A DNA stretch of 64,000 nt. Origin: Mucilaginibacter sp. GTDB lineage: Bacteria; Bacteroidota; Bacteroidia; Sphingobacteriales; Sphingobacteriaceae. Both the position numbers and the translations under genes were made by a program. Below, in pieces: positions 1 through 8,918 of the stretch; within the stretch, counting starts at the first letter, position 1; each line of letters starts with the position of its first letter. A model generated the notes under the pieces. It was given only the letters and a program-made list of their open reading frames with translations. It did no database searches and had not been told where the DNA came from. Where the stretch lies: assembly GCA_028287895.1 (NCBI GenBank), contig JAQBOV010000036.1, forward strand, positions 1 to 64,000, written 5' to 3'.

Positions 1-137
1 TATACCCTGGGGTAATAACAATTTGACTAGTGTTTCGTAGGTGTTCTGCACAGGGATATTCGTATTCTTTTATTCTCCCGCAAAATAAATACTTATTTCA
101 ATGCCCCCCAAATTTTCGGACTGATCCGTAAATATCG

Positions 138-200
138 AACACCGGATGAAGAATATTGAATGGTGATTTATGTTGTAATTCATTCCGGAAGTCGATGTTC
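138..200. repeat. Degenerate intergenic palindrome
   Basis: An imperfect inverted repeat. The left arm starts GAACACCGGATGAA and the right arm ends GTCGATGTTC. It resembles the palindrome at 26167-26215 (GAACACCGAATGATGAA / TTCATCATTCGATGTTTC), so both may belong to one dispersed intergenic family. The arms here pair poorly, so it is probably a decayed copy. I see no convincing gene between 1 and 241. Confidence 0.35.
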
Positions 201-241
201 AAATTCATTATCCGAAACCAGAGATCGCAAACCGAAAGGTA

Positions 242-280
242 TAAAAACAGTAAAGCCCCTGATGGGCAGGGGTCTTTACT
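242..280 (-). terminator. Terminator of the tRNA-like RNA unit
   Basis: Read on the minus strand, AGTAAAG and CCCCT pair with AGGGG and CTTTACT in a 12-bp stem with one bulged base and a 7-nt loop. GTTTTTAT follows directly. It lies about 31 nt past the 3' end of the proximal tRNA-like RNA and points the same way, so it closes that transcription unit. The run of T residues exists only on the minus strand, which fixes the direction. Confidence 0.75.
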
Positions 281-311
281 AACCAATTATAAACCTAAAT
301 TATGAGAAGGG

Positions 312-427
312 CTGTAGGAGAAGGAGTCGAACCTTCACGAAGTGGTTATTCTCATTGCTGAAAGCTTTCCAATTTCTTCGCCACCGCGACAAGGAGGTGT
401 GTCTGCCAAAAATTTCACCATCCTACA
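312..427 (-). ncRNA. Class II tRNA-like RNA, copy 1
   Basis: The minus strand folds as a class II cloverleaf. The acceptor is TGTAGGA/TCCTACA (421-427 with 313-319), with G at the discriminator position (312) and no encoded CCA. The D stem is GTG/CAC around a loop containing GGCAGA. The anticodon stem is CCTCC/GGTGG with a central T-T mismatch. The loop TTGTCGC (386-392) puts GTC in the anticodon position. The T arm GAAGG-TTCGACT-CCTTC is perfect. The extra arm is 44 nt, far longer than the roughly 13-20 nt of ordinary Leu or Ser tRNAs. D and anticodon arms look derived from tRNA-Leu(GAG), but a GTC anticodon would read Asp codons. A normal elongator role is therefore doubtful. Paired sites covary with copy 2. 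It could also be a decaying tRNA. Confidence 0.65.
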
Positions 428-511
428 GTATATTAAGCCATAGGTCCGAAAGTTCCAGGTCTTGAGTTAACAACTTAAAACTCATGACTCAATACTTCAG
501 ACTTAACTTAG

Positions 512-624
512 CTGTTGGGGAAGGGGTCGAACCTTCAAGGAGTGGTTAGCCAGCAAGCTGGTTTCCCATATTCTCCGCCACCGGGACAAGGAGGTGTGTC
601 TGCCAAAAATTTCACCACCCAACA
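512..624 (-). ncRNA. Class II tRNA-like RNA, copy 2
   Basis: This is the promoter-proximal paralogue of the RNA at 312-427. The acceptor is TGTTGGG/CCCAACA (618-624 with 513-519), discriminator G at 512. The D arm and extended D loop match copy 1. The anticodon stem CCTCC/GGTGG has the same T-T mismatch, and the loop TTGTCCC (583-589) again gives GTC in the anticodon position. The T arm is GAAGG-TTCGACC-CCTTC. The 41-nt extra arm has a GGAG/CTCC base (GAAG/CTTC in copy 1) and an inner CCAGC-TT-GCTGG hairpin. Acceptor and extra-arm pairs differ from copy 1 by compensatory changes, which argues for selection on structure. The consensus promoter at 672-703 and the shared terminator support expression. 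Confidence 0.65.
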
Positions 625-671
625 TTATATTTTTATTTTAAAGAACGATAAGCATATCCGATTGCTTATTA

Positions 672-703
672 CAAATCTAACAGGACTATCAATTTCTTGC
701 AAA
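672..703 (-). promoter_or_regulatory. Consensus Bacteroidota promoter for the tRNA-like unit
   Basis: On the minus strand TTTG (700-703) is followed after exactly 20 nt by TAGATTTG (672-679). This matches the Bacteroidota housekeeping consensus TTTG, 19-21 nt, TAnnTTTG at every fixed position. Transcription would start near 665, about 40 nt before the first tRNA-like RNA. No protein gene lies downstream on this strand before the terminator. Confidence 0.75.
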
Positions 704-776
704 TATTTCAATAAATTATTTTTATTTTTAATTTTATTTTAATTAAACTTGTATTTAAATATAGAATTTAAAATTT

Positions 777-1253
777 ATGTCCCACAGAAAAGCTCAAAAT
801 TTAGAAATTGATAATCTCGATATCCAGATTTTATCAATATTGATGAAAAATGCGACAACTCCATATACCGAAATCGCCAAAGAGTTGATCGTTTCCGGCG
901 GAACCATCCATGTCCGGATGAAAAAATTGGAGGAAATGGGCGTGATAAAAGGTGCCAGTCTGGAAGTAGACCCGCAGAAACTGGGCTATGACATCACCGC
1001 GTTCCTGGGCATCTATCTCGAAAAAGGTTCACAGTATCATGAGGCTGTTAAGCAGCTGAAAACCGTAAAGGAAATTGTTGAACTGCATTACACCACCGGA
1101 AGCTACAGTATCTTTGCAAAGATCGTTTGCCATGATACTACGCATTTGCGTGAAGTGCTGAACGAGAACATACAGGGTGTAAAAGGAATTCAGCGTACCG
1201 AAACATTTATCTCATTAGAAGAAAGCATCAGGAGACAGATCACTTTGGAATAA
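777..1253 (+). CDS. Lrp/AsnC family transcriptional regulator
   Basis: A 158-residue protein of the usual Lrp/AsnC length. An N-terminal winged helix-turn-helix (about residues 10-60, starting IDNLDIQILSILMKN) would bind DNA. A C-terminal RAM/AsnC ligand domain (about 70-150) would bind an effector, usually an amino acid, and form octamers. The ligand is not readable from sequence. The gene stands alone, is convergent with tex three bases away, and is preceded by a very AT-rich leader. The tRNA-like unit runs divergently upstream, so this regulator could act on it, but nothing shows that. Confidence 0.9.
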   Translation: MSHRKAQNLEIDNLDIQILSILMKNATTPYTEIAKELIVSGGTIHVRMKKLEEMGVIKGASLEVDPQKLGYDITAFLGIYLEKGSQYHEAVKQLKTVKEIVELHYTTGSYSIFAKIVCHDTTHLREVLNENIQGVKGIQRTETFISLEESIRRQITLE

Positions 1254-1256
1254 ACT

Positions 1257-3506
1257 TTACTTGAATTTTCCTTTCAGCATTGCCAATTTAATGGCCATAT
1301 CGGTTTCGGGTTGATTTTGAGCTTTTTTCTCCGTAATTGGTTTGGGTTGATGTTTTGGTTGTTCCCTTGGTTCATTCACCTTCATCGATAGCGATATCCT
1401 TTTACGGTTCGCATCCACTTCGGTTACTGTTACCTCTACCTTTTGATGTACCTTCAGTACTTCATTGGGATCCTTTATGAAGCGATTGGTGATCTGGCTC
1501 AGGTGTACCAGGCCATCCTGGTGTACGCCAATATCCACAAAAGCCCCGAAATTAGTAATATTGGTTACAATGCCAGGCAATTTCATACCGATTTTCAGGT
1601 CCCCGATGGCGTTCACACCATCTGTAAAGCTAAATGCCTCAAACTGTTCCCGTGGGTCGCGCCCCGGCTTAGCCAGTTCGGCCATAATATCATTCAGCGT
1701 AGGCAAACCAACTGCTTCCGTCGCATATTTTTGCAAAGGAATGCTTTTACGTAATTGGGTATTGCCCATCAATTCCTTCACCGAGCATTTCAGATCTTTG
1801 GCCATCTGCTCAACCAGGCTGTATCTTTCCGGGTGTACCGCGCTGGTATCTAATGGGTTTTCAGCATCGCCGATGCGCAGGAACCCTGCGGCCTGTTCGA
1901 AGGCTTTGTCACCCAATCTGGCTACTTTTTTTAGCTGGTCGCGGCGTTTAAAAGCACCGTGCTCATTGCGATAATCTACAATATTTTGTGCCAGCTGCGG
2001 CCCAAGGCCCGACACATAGGCCAATACTTGTTTTGAAGCAGTATTGAGTTCGACTCCTACGGCATTCACGCAGCTGATTACCGTATCATCCAATGATAAC
2101 TGCAACTTGTTCTGATCCACATCATGCTGATACTGCCCTACACCGATTGATTTCGGGTCGATTTTTACCAGTTCAGCCAGCGGGTCCATCAACCGGCGAC
2201 CGATAGATACCGCCCCCCTTACCGTCACATCTTTGTCCGGAAATTCCTCCCGGGCAACATCTGATGCTGAATAGATTGATGCGCCGCTTTCATTTACCAT
2301 CACGATATTGACGCCCGGTAAATTCAGGTTCCTCACAAAAAGTTCGGTTTCTCTGCCTGCTGTTCCGTTGCCAATGGCAATTGCTTCGATATTATATTTT
2401 TCAGTCAAATGCCTTGTGGTTTTTTCGGCCTCCTTTGCATTGCCTGCGCCGGTATGCGGGAATATGGCGGTGTATTCCAGCAATTTGCCCTGTTCGTCCA
2501 AACAAACCACCTTGCAGCCGGTACGGAAACCGGGATCGATAGCCATGGTTCGTTTTTGTCCTAATGGTGCAGCCATCAGCAATTGGCGGGCATTTTCGGC
2601 AAATACTCTGATCGCTTCTTCGTCAGCTTTCTTTTTGGTCAACAAACGCACCTCGGTTTCCATTGAGGGCTTCAGCAATCGCTTGTATCCATCGGCTATT
2701 GCCAGTTTTACCTGTTGTGACGATTCATTATTAGCCGTTACAAAAAGTTGTTCCAGCAGAGCAATGGCCTCGTCCTCAGGCGGCTGTATATCCAGCCAAA
2801 GCATTTCTTCTTTTTCACCGCGGCGCATAGCCAGTATGCGATGAGATGGTGCTGATTTTACCGGTTCGGTCCAATCGAAATAGTCCTTATACTTAATGCC
2901 TGCCTCTTCTTTACCGGCAATCACTCTGGATTGAAAGGTACCTTTCTCCAAAAACAAAGCACGCATTTTGGTACGCACTTCGGCATTTTCGCTGATGTGC
3001 TCGGCTATGATATCCCTTGCTCCCGTAAGTGCCTCTTCGGCTGAATTTACGCCTTTTTCCTCATCAATATATTTAGCAGCTTCCGACTCCAGATCCGTCC
3101 TGCCTTGTTCCAGTATCAGATCAGCCAGTGGCTGCAGCCCTTTTTCACGTGCAGTTGTCGCCTTGGTTTTCCGTTTCGGGCGATATGGTAAATAGATATC
3201 CTCCAAGGCCAACATGGTTTCAGCCTCGTTAACCTGCTTTTCCAACTCAGCACTTAGCTTTCCCATTTCGGTAAGCGATTTCAATATGGCCTGGCGGCGC
3301 TTATCCAGTTCACGTAATTGCTGTATGCGGTCGCGTATGGCGGCTACCTGTACTTCGTCGAGACTACCGGTCAGTTCCTTACGGTAACGGGATATAAAGG
3401 GCACCGTAGCGCCTTCATCCAGCAAACCCGCGGTGATGCTTACCTGCTTTTCAGCGATGGACAGCTCTAAGGCAATTTTTTTATAGTGGTTGCTCATATT
3501 TGACAA
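1257..3506 (-). CDS. tex: Tex family RNA-binding transcription accessory protein
   Basis: A 749-residue protein collinear with Tex/YhgF. It has a helical N-terminal region, a YqgF-like RNase-fold domain in the middle (AIDPGFRTGCKVVCLDEQGK), helix-hairpin-helix motifs (ELNTASKQVLAYVSGLG) and a C-terminal S1 domain around 650-715 (GIVTNITNFGAFVDIGVHQ). Tex binds nucleic acid and associates with transcription and RNA turnover in other bacteria. The S1 domain is followed by a short lysine- and proline-rich tail. The start codon chosen gives MSNMSNHYKK; the methionine at residue 4 is also possible. It is monocistronic and convergent with the Lrp gene. Confidence 0.93.
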   Translation of the reverse strand: MSNMSNHYKKIALELSIAEKQVSITAGLLDEGATVPFISRYRKELTGSLDEVQVAAIRDRIQQLRELDKRRQAILKSLTEMGKLSAELEKQVNEAETMLALEDIYLPYRPKRKTKATTAREKGLQPLADLILEQGRTDLESEAAKYIDEEKGVNSAEEALTGARDIIAEHISENAEVRTKMRALFLEKGTFQSRVIAGKEEAGIKYKDYFDWTEPVKSAPSHRILAMRRGEKEEMLWLDIQPPEDEAIALLEQLFVTANNESSQQVKLAIADGYKRLLKPSMETEVRLLTKKKADEEAIRVFAENARQLLMAAPLGQKRTMAIDPGFRTGCKVVCLDEQGKLLEYTAIFPHTGAGNAKEAEKTTRHLTEKYNIEAIAIGNGTAGRETELFVRNLNLPGVNIVMVNESGASIYSASDVAREEFPDKDVTVRGAVSIGRRLMDPLAELVKIDPKSIGVGQYQHDVDQNKLQLSLDDTVISCVNAVGVELNTASKQVLAYVSGLGPQLAQNIVDYRNEHGAFKRRDQLKKVARLGDKAFEQAAGFLRIGDAENPLDTSAVHPERYSLVEQMAKDLKCSVKELMGNTQLRKSIPLQKYATEAVGLPTLNDIMAELAKPGRDPREQFEAFSFTDGVNAIGDLKIGMKLPGIVTNITNFGAFVDIGVHQDGLVHLSQITNRFIKDPNEVLKVHQKVEVTVTEVDANRKRISLSMKVNEPREQPKHQPKPITEKKAQNQPETDMAIKLAMLKGKFK

Positions 3507-3770
3507 ATAGGGATTGCGAAGTTGAGCTTCTTTCGGGAGAATTAGAAGTGGTGTTTAAAAGTTTTTTGCAGAGCGTTGCATGCGGCGGGCTAACACGGTA
3601 AGGATGTGCAACCTATCAATAGTTAAAAAATGTTCGCAATGGTTAATTGATGGCATCGTACCGGTTTAAAACTTTTAAAAGTTGCCAATACTTAATGATT
3701 CAGCGTCTGTTTATCAGCCTTAGTTATTTTCATTTTTCATTCAATATAACAATTAACAATTATTCCATAT
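3507..3770. other. Divergent intergenic region tex / metH
   Basis: No gene is seen. This AT-rich stretch separates the tex start (minus strand) from the promoter of the SAM riboswitch (plus strand). I find no perfect TTTG/TAnnTTTG pair facing tex. Confidence 0.5.
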
Positions 3771-3801
3771 TTTGAACTTACAACATTATTGTGCAAATTT
3801 G
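3771..3801 (+). promoter_or_regulatory. Promoter of the SAM riboswitch - metH transcript
   Basis: TTTG (3771-3774) and CAAATTTG (3794-3801) are spaced by 19 nt, a match to the Bacteroidota consensus with one mismatch (C for T in TAnnTTTG). The predicted start near 3808 falls at the first base pairs of the riboswitch. Confidence 0.65.
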
Positions 3802-3805
3802 CAGT

Positions 3806-3914
3806 GCTTATAGAGAAAGACGGAGGGATTAGACCCTGCGATGTCTTAGCAACCTGTGCTTACAAGGTGCTACGTTCTACTTATCCGCCTCAAAAATGGA
3901 TAGGAAAGATAAGC
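3806..3914 (+). promoter_or_regulatory. SAM-I (S-box) riboswitch
   Basis: The conserved S-box core is present: GGAGGGA, then G-CCC, A-G, and GCAACC. Closing stem P1 is GCTTAT (3806-3811) with ATAAGC (3909-3914). It lies 160 nt upstream of metH and would lower expression when S-adenosylmethionine is abundant. A hairpin CGAAAGTC/GACTTTTCG (3914-3943) overlaps the end of P1 and is followed by a T6 run at 3952-3957. That may be the expression platform, but the exact switch cannot be settled by eye. Confidence 0.9.
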
Positions 3915-3957
3915 GAAAGTCAATTTTTACACCCGACTTTTCGAAATAAGCTTTTTT

Positions 3958-4072
3958 CAGTTTGCAGTGTTCAGTTGGCGGTTTGCAGGTATTAGCTGTA
4001 GATTCTTCATTCGGTAATTGCCAGCTGCAAACAAGAAACTGCCAATTGAAAACTGGCAACTGCCAACTTTAA
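3958..4072. repeat. Imperfect inverted repeat in the metH leader
   Basis: The leader between the riboswitch and metH is filled with the words CAGTTTGCAG and GTTGGCGGTTTGCAG on the left, and their approximate complements CTGCAAAC, AACTGCCAA and GGCAACTGCCAAC on the right. The two halves can fold on each other. A related stretch (GTGCAAACTGATTACTGC) occurs at 33143-33165, which suggests a dispersed low-complexity repeat. It ends a few bases before the metH start. Confidence 0.5.
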
Positions 4073-4075
4073 AAG

Positions 4076-7000
4076 ATGGATATAAGAAGAGAATTAGAAA
4101 AACGCATACTGGTAATTGACGGCGCGATGGGTACCATGATTCAAAGGTATCAGCTCACCGAGGAGGATTTTCGTGGGGAACGTTTTCGTCTTCATCCCTC
4201 TGATCTGAAGGGAAATAACGATTTGCTGAATATTACCCGGGCGGATGTGATCAGGGCGATACACCAGGAATACATTAATGCTGGTGCCGATATTATCGAG
4301 ACCAATACTTTCAGCACACAACGTATTTCCCTGGCCGACTACCACATGGAAGACCTGGCTTACGAGTTGAGCTATGAAGGCGCCCGTATTGCCCGCCAAG
4401 TGGCGGACGAGCACAATAAAAAATTTCCTGACAGGCCATGCTTTGTAGCAGGCGCTGTTGGGCCAACCAACCGCACTGCTTCCATGTCGCCTGATGTAAA
4501 CGATCCGGGTTACCGTGCCGTTACTTTTGATGATCTGGCTGAAGCTTACTATGAGCAAGTGCGCGGCCTGGTTGACGGTGGCTCAGACTTGTTACTAATC
4601 GAAACCATATTTGATACACTGAATGCCAAGGCGGCTATATTCGCCATAAAACGATATGAACATGAATGCCGCCAGGCCGGAAAAGACCGTTCGTTTTATC
4701 GGAGCACGGCCAATATCATGATTTCGGGCACTATCACCGATGCTTCGGGGCGTACGCTTTCCGGGCAAACGGTTGAGGCATTTTGGAACTCTGTCCGTCA
4801 CGCCGGTTTGCTGTCTGTGGGCCTGAACTGCGCTTTGGGTGCTAAAGAAATGCGTCCTCATTTACAGGAACTTTCTGAAAAAGCCGACGTGTTTATTTCG
4901 GCCTACCCAAACGCGGGTTTGCCAAACGAGTTTGGTGGCTATGATGAAATGCCGCATGAAACTGCCCATTTTATTGAGGATTTCCTGGATTTTGGGATGG
5001 TGAATATCGTAGGGGGATGCTGCGGCACTACGCCCGAACATATCCGTTGCATTGCCGAAAAAGCAGCAGCGGCAACACCGCGAAAATTGCCTGAAATAGC
5101 ACCTTACCTGCGTTTAAGCGGATTGGAACCGGTAAACATAACACCCGAAACCAACTTTGCCAATATAGGCGAGCGTACTAATATTACCGGCTCACCCAAG
5201 TTCTCAAAACTGATCCTGGGCGAGGATTATGAAGGCGCTTTAGTAGTCGCGCGTCAGCAGGTGGAAGGCGGTGCGCAGGTAATCGACGTGAACATGGACG
5301 AGGGGATGATCGACTCGGAAGCGGCGATGGTGAAATTCTTAAACCTGATCGCGTCCGAACCCGATATAGCCAAACTGCCCATCATGGTCGACTCATCCAA
5401 ATGGACGGTGATAGAAGCCGGGCTAAAATGCCTGCAGGGTAAAGGGATCGTCAATTCCATTTCATTAAAAGAGGGCGAGGACAAATTCAGGGACCAGGCC
5501 CGTAAAATACAAAGCTATGGCGCTGCCGTAGTGGTAATGGCTTTTGATGAGCAGGGACAAGCGGATTCATTGGCCCGCCGGATTGAGATATGTAAACGTT
5601 GTTATGACATCCTGGTAAATGAGGTGGGCTTTCCGCCACAGGACATCATCTTCGACCCCAATATCTTAACCGTTGCCACAGGCTTGGAAGAACATAACAA
5701 TTATGCGGTCGACTTCATCGAAGCCACCCGCTGGATAAAACAAAATCTCCCGCTTGCAAAAGTAAGCGGCGGGGTAAGTAATATTTCATTCTCCTTCAGA
5801 GGCAACAATGTTGTGCGCGAGGCCATGCACTCCGCTTTTTTGTACCACGCCATCAAAGCCGGACTGGATATGGGTATTGTGAATGCCGGGATGCTGGAGG
5901 TCTATCAAGAGATACCTAAGGATTTGCTTGAAAAGGTGGAAGATGTATTGCTTAATCGCCGCCCGGATGCTACCGAACGCCTGGTGGAGTTTGCCGATAC
6001 CATCAAATCAAAAGGCAAAGAAATTGTGCGCGATGAGGAATGGCGCAAAGATCCCGTTGAAAAACGCTTATCGCACGCCCTGGTTAAAGGTATTATTGAG
6101 TACCTGGATGATGACGTGGAAGAGGCGCGACTAAAATTTGACAAGCCGCTGGAAGTGATCGAAGGTCCTTTGATGGACGGAATGAATGTTGTGGGGGACC
6201 TGTTTGGAGCCGGAAAAATGTTTTTACCGCAGGTCGTAAAATCGGCAAGAGTGATGAAAAAAGCCGTAGCCTATCTTTTGCCATTTATTGAATTAGAGAA
6301 ACAGCGGGTGATCGATGCCGGTGAAGACAGCACTGGCAGCCGGGCCAATGCAGGTAAGGTCTTAATGGCGACCGTCAAAGGCGATGTGCACGATATTGGT
6401 AAAAACATAGTAGGCGTTGTTTTGGCTTGTAATAATTTCGAGGTGATCGACCTGGGCGTAATGGTTCCCGCGCAGCGCATTATCGAAGAGGCCAGGAAAC
6501 AGCAGGTGGACATTATTGGCCTTAGTGGTCTGATCACGCCATCTTTAGATGAAATGGTCCACTTCGCCAAAGAGATGGATCGTGAGGGCTTTACTATTCC
6601 GCTGATCATTGGCGGGGCGACTACCTCACGCATACATGCGGCAGTTAAAGTGGCGCCGAATTATCAGCATGGCGTTATCCACGTACTGGATGCCTCGCGC
6701 AGTGTAGGCGTTTGCAGCAACCTGATGAATAAGGACCTGCGCGATGATTTTATAAAAAATACAAAGGCCGAATATGAAAAAGCCCGTGAGGCGCACCTGA
6801 ATAAACGTTCGGATAAACGTTTTGTAAGCATTGACGAGGCACGGAAGTCGAGGTTGCAGATCAACCTGAACGGCTCCATTCCGCCAAAACCGACGTTTAC
6901 CGGCAGCAAAGTTTTCGAGGCATTTCCGCTGGAAGAATTATTGCCTTATATTGACTGGACACCATTTTTTCATACCTGGGAACTGCGGGGCAGCTATCCG

Positions 7001-7795
7001 AAAATATTCAATGATCAATACGTAGGTACCGAAGCCAAAAAGCTGTTTGACGATGCACAGGTGCTGTTAAAGAAGATTGTAAAGGAAAAACTGTTACAGG
7101 CAAATGCAGTGATCGGTTTCTGGCCAGCCAACAGCGTTGGGGATGATATTGAGTTATATAGCAGTGAAACGCGTACGCAATTGTTAACACGCATTCATAC
7201 GCTTCGCCAGCAGTCGGAGAAAGTTAAGGGTGAGCCTTACTATGCATTGTCAGACTTTATTGCCCCTAAAGAGAGCGGCGTGCCTGATTACTGGGGCGGT
7301 TTTGCTGTTACTGCGGGTATTGGCTGTGAGGAACTGGTGGCAGAATTTGAAAAAGATCATGACGATTATAACAGCATTATGGCCAAAGCTCTTGCAGACC
7401 GTTTGGCAGAAGCCTTTGCTGAAAAAATGCACGAGCTGGTGCGGCGCCAGTACTGGGGTTATGCCAAAGACGAACAACTGGGTACCGAAGAGCTGATCAA
7501 AGAACAATATCAGGGCATTCGTCCGGCGCCGGGCTATCCAGCCTGCCCTGATCATACCGAAAAGATCACTTTATTTGAACTGCTGAAAGCGGAAGATAAC
7601 GCGCACATGCGCCTGACCGAAAGCCTGGCCATGACACCGGCGGCATCCGTCAGCGGCTTCTATTTTGCACATCCGCAGGCACGATACTTTGGGCTTGGTA
7701 AAATCAGTAAAGACCAGGTGGAAGATTATGCCAAGCGCAAAAATATGTCAATTGAAACCGTAGAGCGGTGGATGGGACCAAATCTTAATTATTAA
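4076..7795 (+). CDS. metH: Cobalamin-dependent methionine synthase
   Basis: A full-length 1239-residue MetH that transfers a methyl group from 5-methyltetrahydrofolate through cobalamin to homocysteine. Domains in order: homocysteine-binding barrel (1-330) with zinc ligands Cys252, Cys315 and Cys316; pterin-binding barrel (about 355-620); cobalamin cap and B12 Rossmann domain (about 650-900) with the axial ligand His772 in DVHDIG; C-terminal SAM-dependent reactivation domain (about 920-1235). It is expressed behind a SAM-I riboswitch and followed by metF, so methionine synthesis and supply of its methyl donor sit together. In many Bacteroidota MetH is split; here it is one chain. Confidence 0.97.
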   Translation: MDIRRELEKRILVIDGAMGTMIQRYQLTEEDFRGERFRLHPSDLKGNNDLLNITRADVIRAIHQEYINAGADIIETNTFSTQRISLADYHMEDLAYELSYEGARIARQVADEHNKKFPDRPCFVAGAVGPTNRTASMSPDVNDPGYRAVTFDDLAEAYYEQVRGLVDGGSDLLLIETIFDTLNAKAAIFAIKRYEHECRQAGKDRSFYRSTANIMISGTITDASGRTLSGQTVEAFWNSVRHAGLLSVGLNCALGAKEMRPHLQELSEKADVFISAYPNAGLPNEFGGYDEMPHETAHFIEDFLDFGMVNIVGGCCGTTPEHIRCIAEKAAAATPRKLPEIAPYLRLSGLEPVNITPETNFANIGERTNITGSPKFSKLILGEDYEGALVVARQQVEGGAQVIDVNMDEGMIDSEAAMVKFLNLIASEPDIAKLPIMVDSSKWTVIEAGLKCLQGKGIVNSISLKEGEDKFRDQARKIQSYGAAVVVMAFDEQGQADSLARRIEICKRCYDILVNEVGFPPQDIIFDPNILTVATGLEEHNNYAVDFIEATRWIKQNLPLAKVSGGVSNISFSFRGNNVVREAMHSAFLYHAIKAGLDMGIVNAGMLEVYQEIPKDLLEKVEDVLLNRRPDATERLVEFADTIKSKGKEIVRDEEWRKDPVEKRLSHALVKGIIEYLDDDVEEARLKFDKPLEVIEGPLMDGMNVVGDLFGAGKMFLPQVVKSARVMKKAVAYLLPFIELEKQRVIDAGEDSTGSRANAGKVLMATVKGDVHDIGKNIVGVVLACNNFEVIDLGVMVPAQRIIEEARKQQVDIIGLSGLITPSLDEMVHFAKEMDREGFTIPLIIGGATTSRIHAAVKVAPNYQHGVIHVLDASRSVGVCSNLMNKDLRDDFIKNTKAEYEKAREAHLNKRSDKRFVSIDEARKSRLQINLNGSIPPKPTFTGSKVFEAFPLEELLPYIDWTPFFHTWELRGSYPKIFNDQYVGTEAKKLFDDAQVLLKKIVKEKLLQANAVIGFWPANSVGDDIELYSSETRTQLLTRIHTLRQQSEKVKGEPYYALSDFIAPKESGVPDYWGGFAVTAGIGCEELVAEFEKDHDDYNSIMAKALADRLAEAFAEKMHELVRRQYWGYAKDEQLGTEELIKEQYQGIRPAPGYPACPDHTEKITLFELLKAEDNAHMRLTESLAMTPAASVSGFYFAHPQARYFGLGKISKDQVEDYAKRKNMSIETVERWMGPNLNY

Positions 7796-7922
7796 ACAGA
7801 GTGGCAGCTGCAGAGTTTGTGGCGGTTATTTAATTGTATAATTAAACTGTTACTTTTATTGCCAGGATCAAATTCAACCTAAAAATAAAACTGCCAGTGC
7901 TGCTGCACGTGCTACTAAGAAA

Positions 7923-8876
7923 ATGAGAATAACCGAACACATACAAAACGCCAAAGGCAAAACACTTTTTTCATTTGAATTATTGCCGCCCGTTAAAGGC
8001 AATAGCATACAAAGCATTTATAATGCCATCGATCCGCTGATGGAGTTTAATCCGCCGTTTATTGACGTTACCTATCATCGCGAGGATTATATTTATAAGC
8101 AGCACGACAATGGTCTGCTCGAAAAGGTATCTTATCGTAAGCGTCCCGGTACGGTGGCTATTTGCGCTGCTATTATGAACCGCTACAAAGTAGATGCAGT
8201 GCCTCACTTGATTTGCGGCGGCTTTACAAGGGAAGAAACCGAGAATGCACTGATCGATCTGCAATTTTTGGGGATAGACAATGTACTGGTGCTTCGTGGT
8301 GACGCCCGTATGGCTGATTCCGGTTTTATACCTACCCCTGGCGGCCACTCTTATGCCACCGACTTACTGCAACAGGTAGTAAACATGAACAGCGGGAAAT
8401 ACCTGTATGAGGATCACGAAGTGATGAATGCCAACTTCTGCATCGGTGTGGCGGGTTATCCTGAAAAGCACTTTGAGGCCCCAAACCTCAAAACTGACTT
8501 TAAATACCTGAAGCAAAAGGTGGATATGGGAGCCGATTTTATTGTGACCCAGATGTTTTTTGATAATACTAAATACTGCGAGTTTGTAAAACAGTGCCGC
8601 CAGAATGGCATCAACGTGCCTATTATACCCGGATTAAAACCCATTACCTCCTCAAAGCAATTGATCAATCTGCCGAAAATATTTCATATCGACATTCCTG
8701 AAGATTTGAGCGAAGCCGTGCATGCCTGCAAATCAGAAAAGGATGTAAAAGACGTCGGCATTGAGTGGATGATCCACCAATGTAAAGAACTGGTCGATTT
8801 TGGTGCACCGGTTTTGCACTTTTATACCATGAGTAATCCCGGCCCGACAAGGAAGATCGCCGAAGCGATATTTTAA
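7923..8876 (+). CDS. metF: Methylenetetrahydrofolate reductase
   Basis: A 317-residue FAD-dependent reductase that makes 5-methyltetrahydrofolate for MetH. The typical TIM-barrel signatures are present: SFELLPPVKGNS near the start, IDVTYHRED, LVLRGDAR, GVAGYPEKHFEAPN and FIVTQMFFDN. The gene lies 127 bp after metH on the same strand, probably in the same SAM-controlled transcript since no intervening terminator is evident. Length fits the family. Confidence 0.95.
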   Translation: MRITEHIQNAKGKTLFSFELLPPVKGNSIQSIYNAIDPLMEFNPPFIDVTYHREDYIYKQHDNGLLEKVSYRKRPGTVAICAAIMNRYKVDAVPHLICGGFTREETENALIDLQFLGIDNVLVLRGDARMADSGFIPTPGGHSYATDLLQQVVNMNSGKYLYEDHEVMNANFCIGVAGYPEKHFEAPNLKTDFKYLKQKVDMGADFIVTQMFFDNTKYCEFVKQCRQNGINVPIIPGLKPITSSKQLINLPKIFHIDIPEDLSEAVHACKSEKDVKDVGIEWMIHQCKELVDFGAPVLHFYTMSNPGPTRKIAEAIF

Positions 8877-8918
8877 TTGCTAATTCCAAAACCTTAAACA
8901 AATCACATTTTCTCATAG

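Noticed and set aside
98..286. 62-codon minus-strand ORF
   Set aside because: Overlaps a decayed palindrome and the terminator of the tRNA-like unit, and has no coding character or ribosome site.
312..624. tmRNA or tRNA-Sec
   Set aside because: No tag-reading frame, and the acceptor and anticodon (not TCA) do not fit; lengths are also too short for tmRNA.
515..742. 75-codon plus-strand ORF over the second tRNA-like RNA
   Set aside because: It is the reverse strand of a structured RNA and ends in low-complexity AT sequence.
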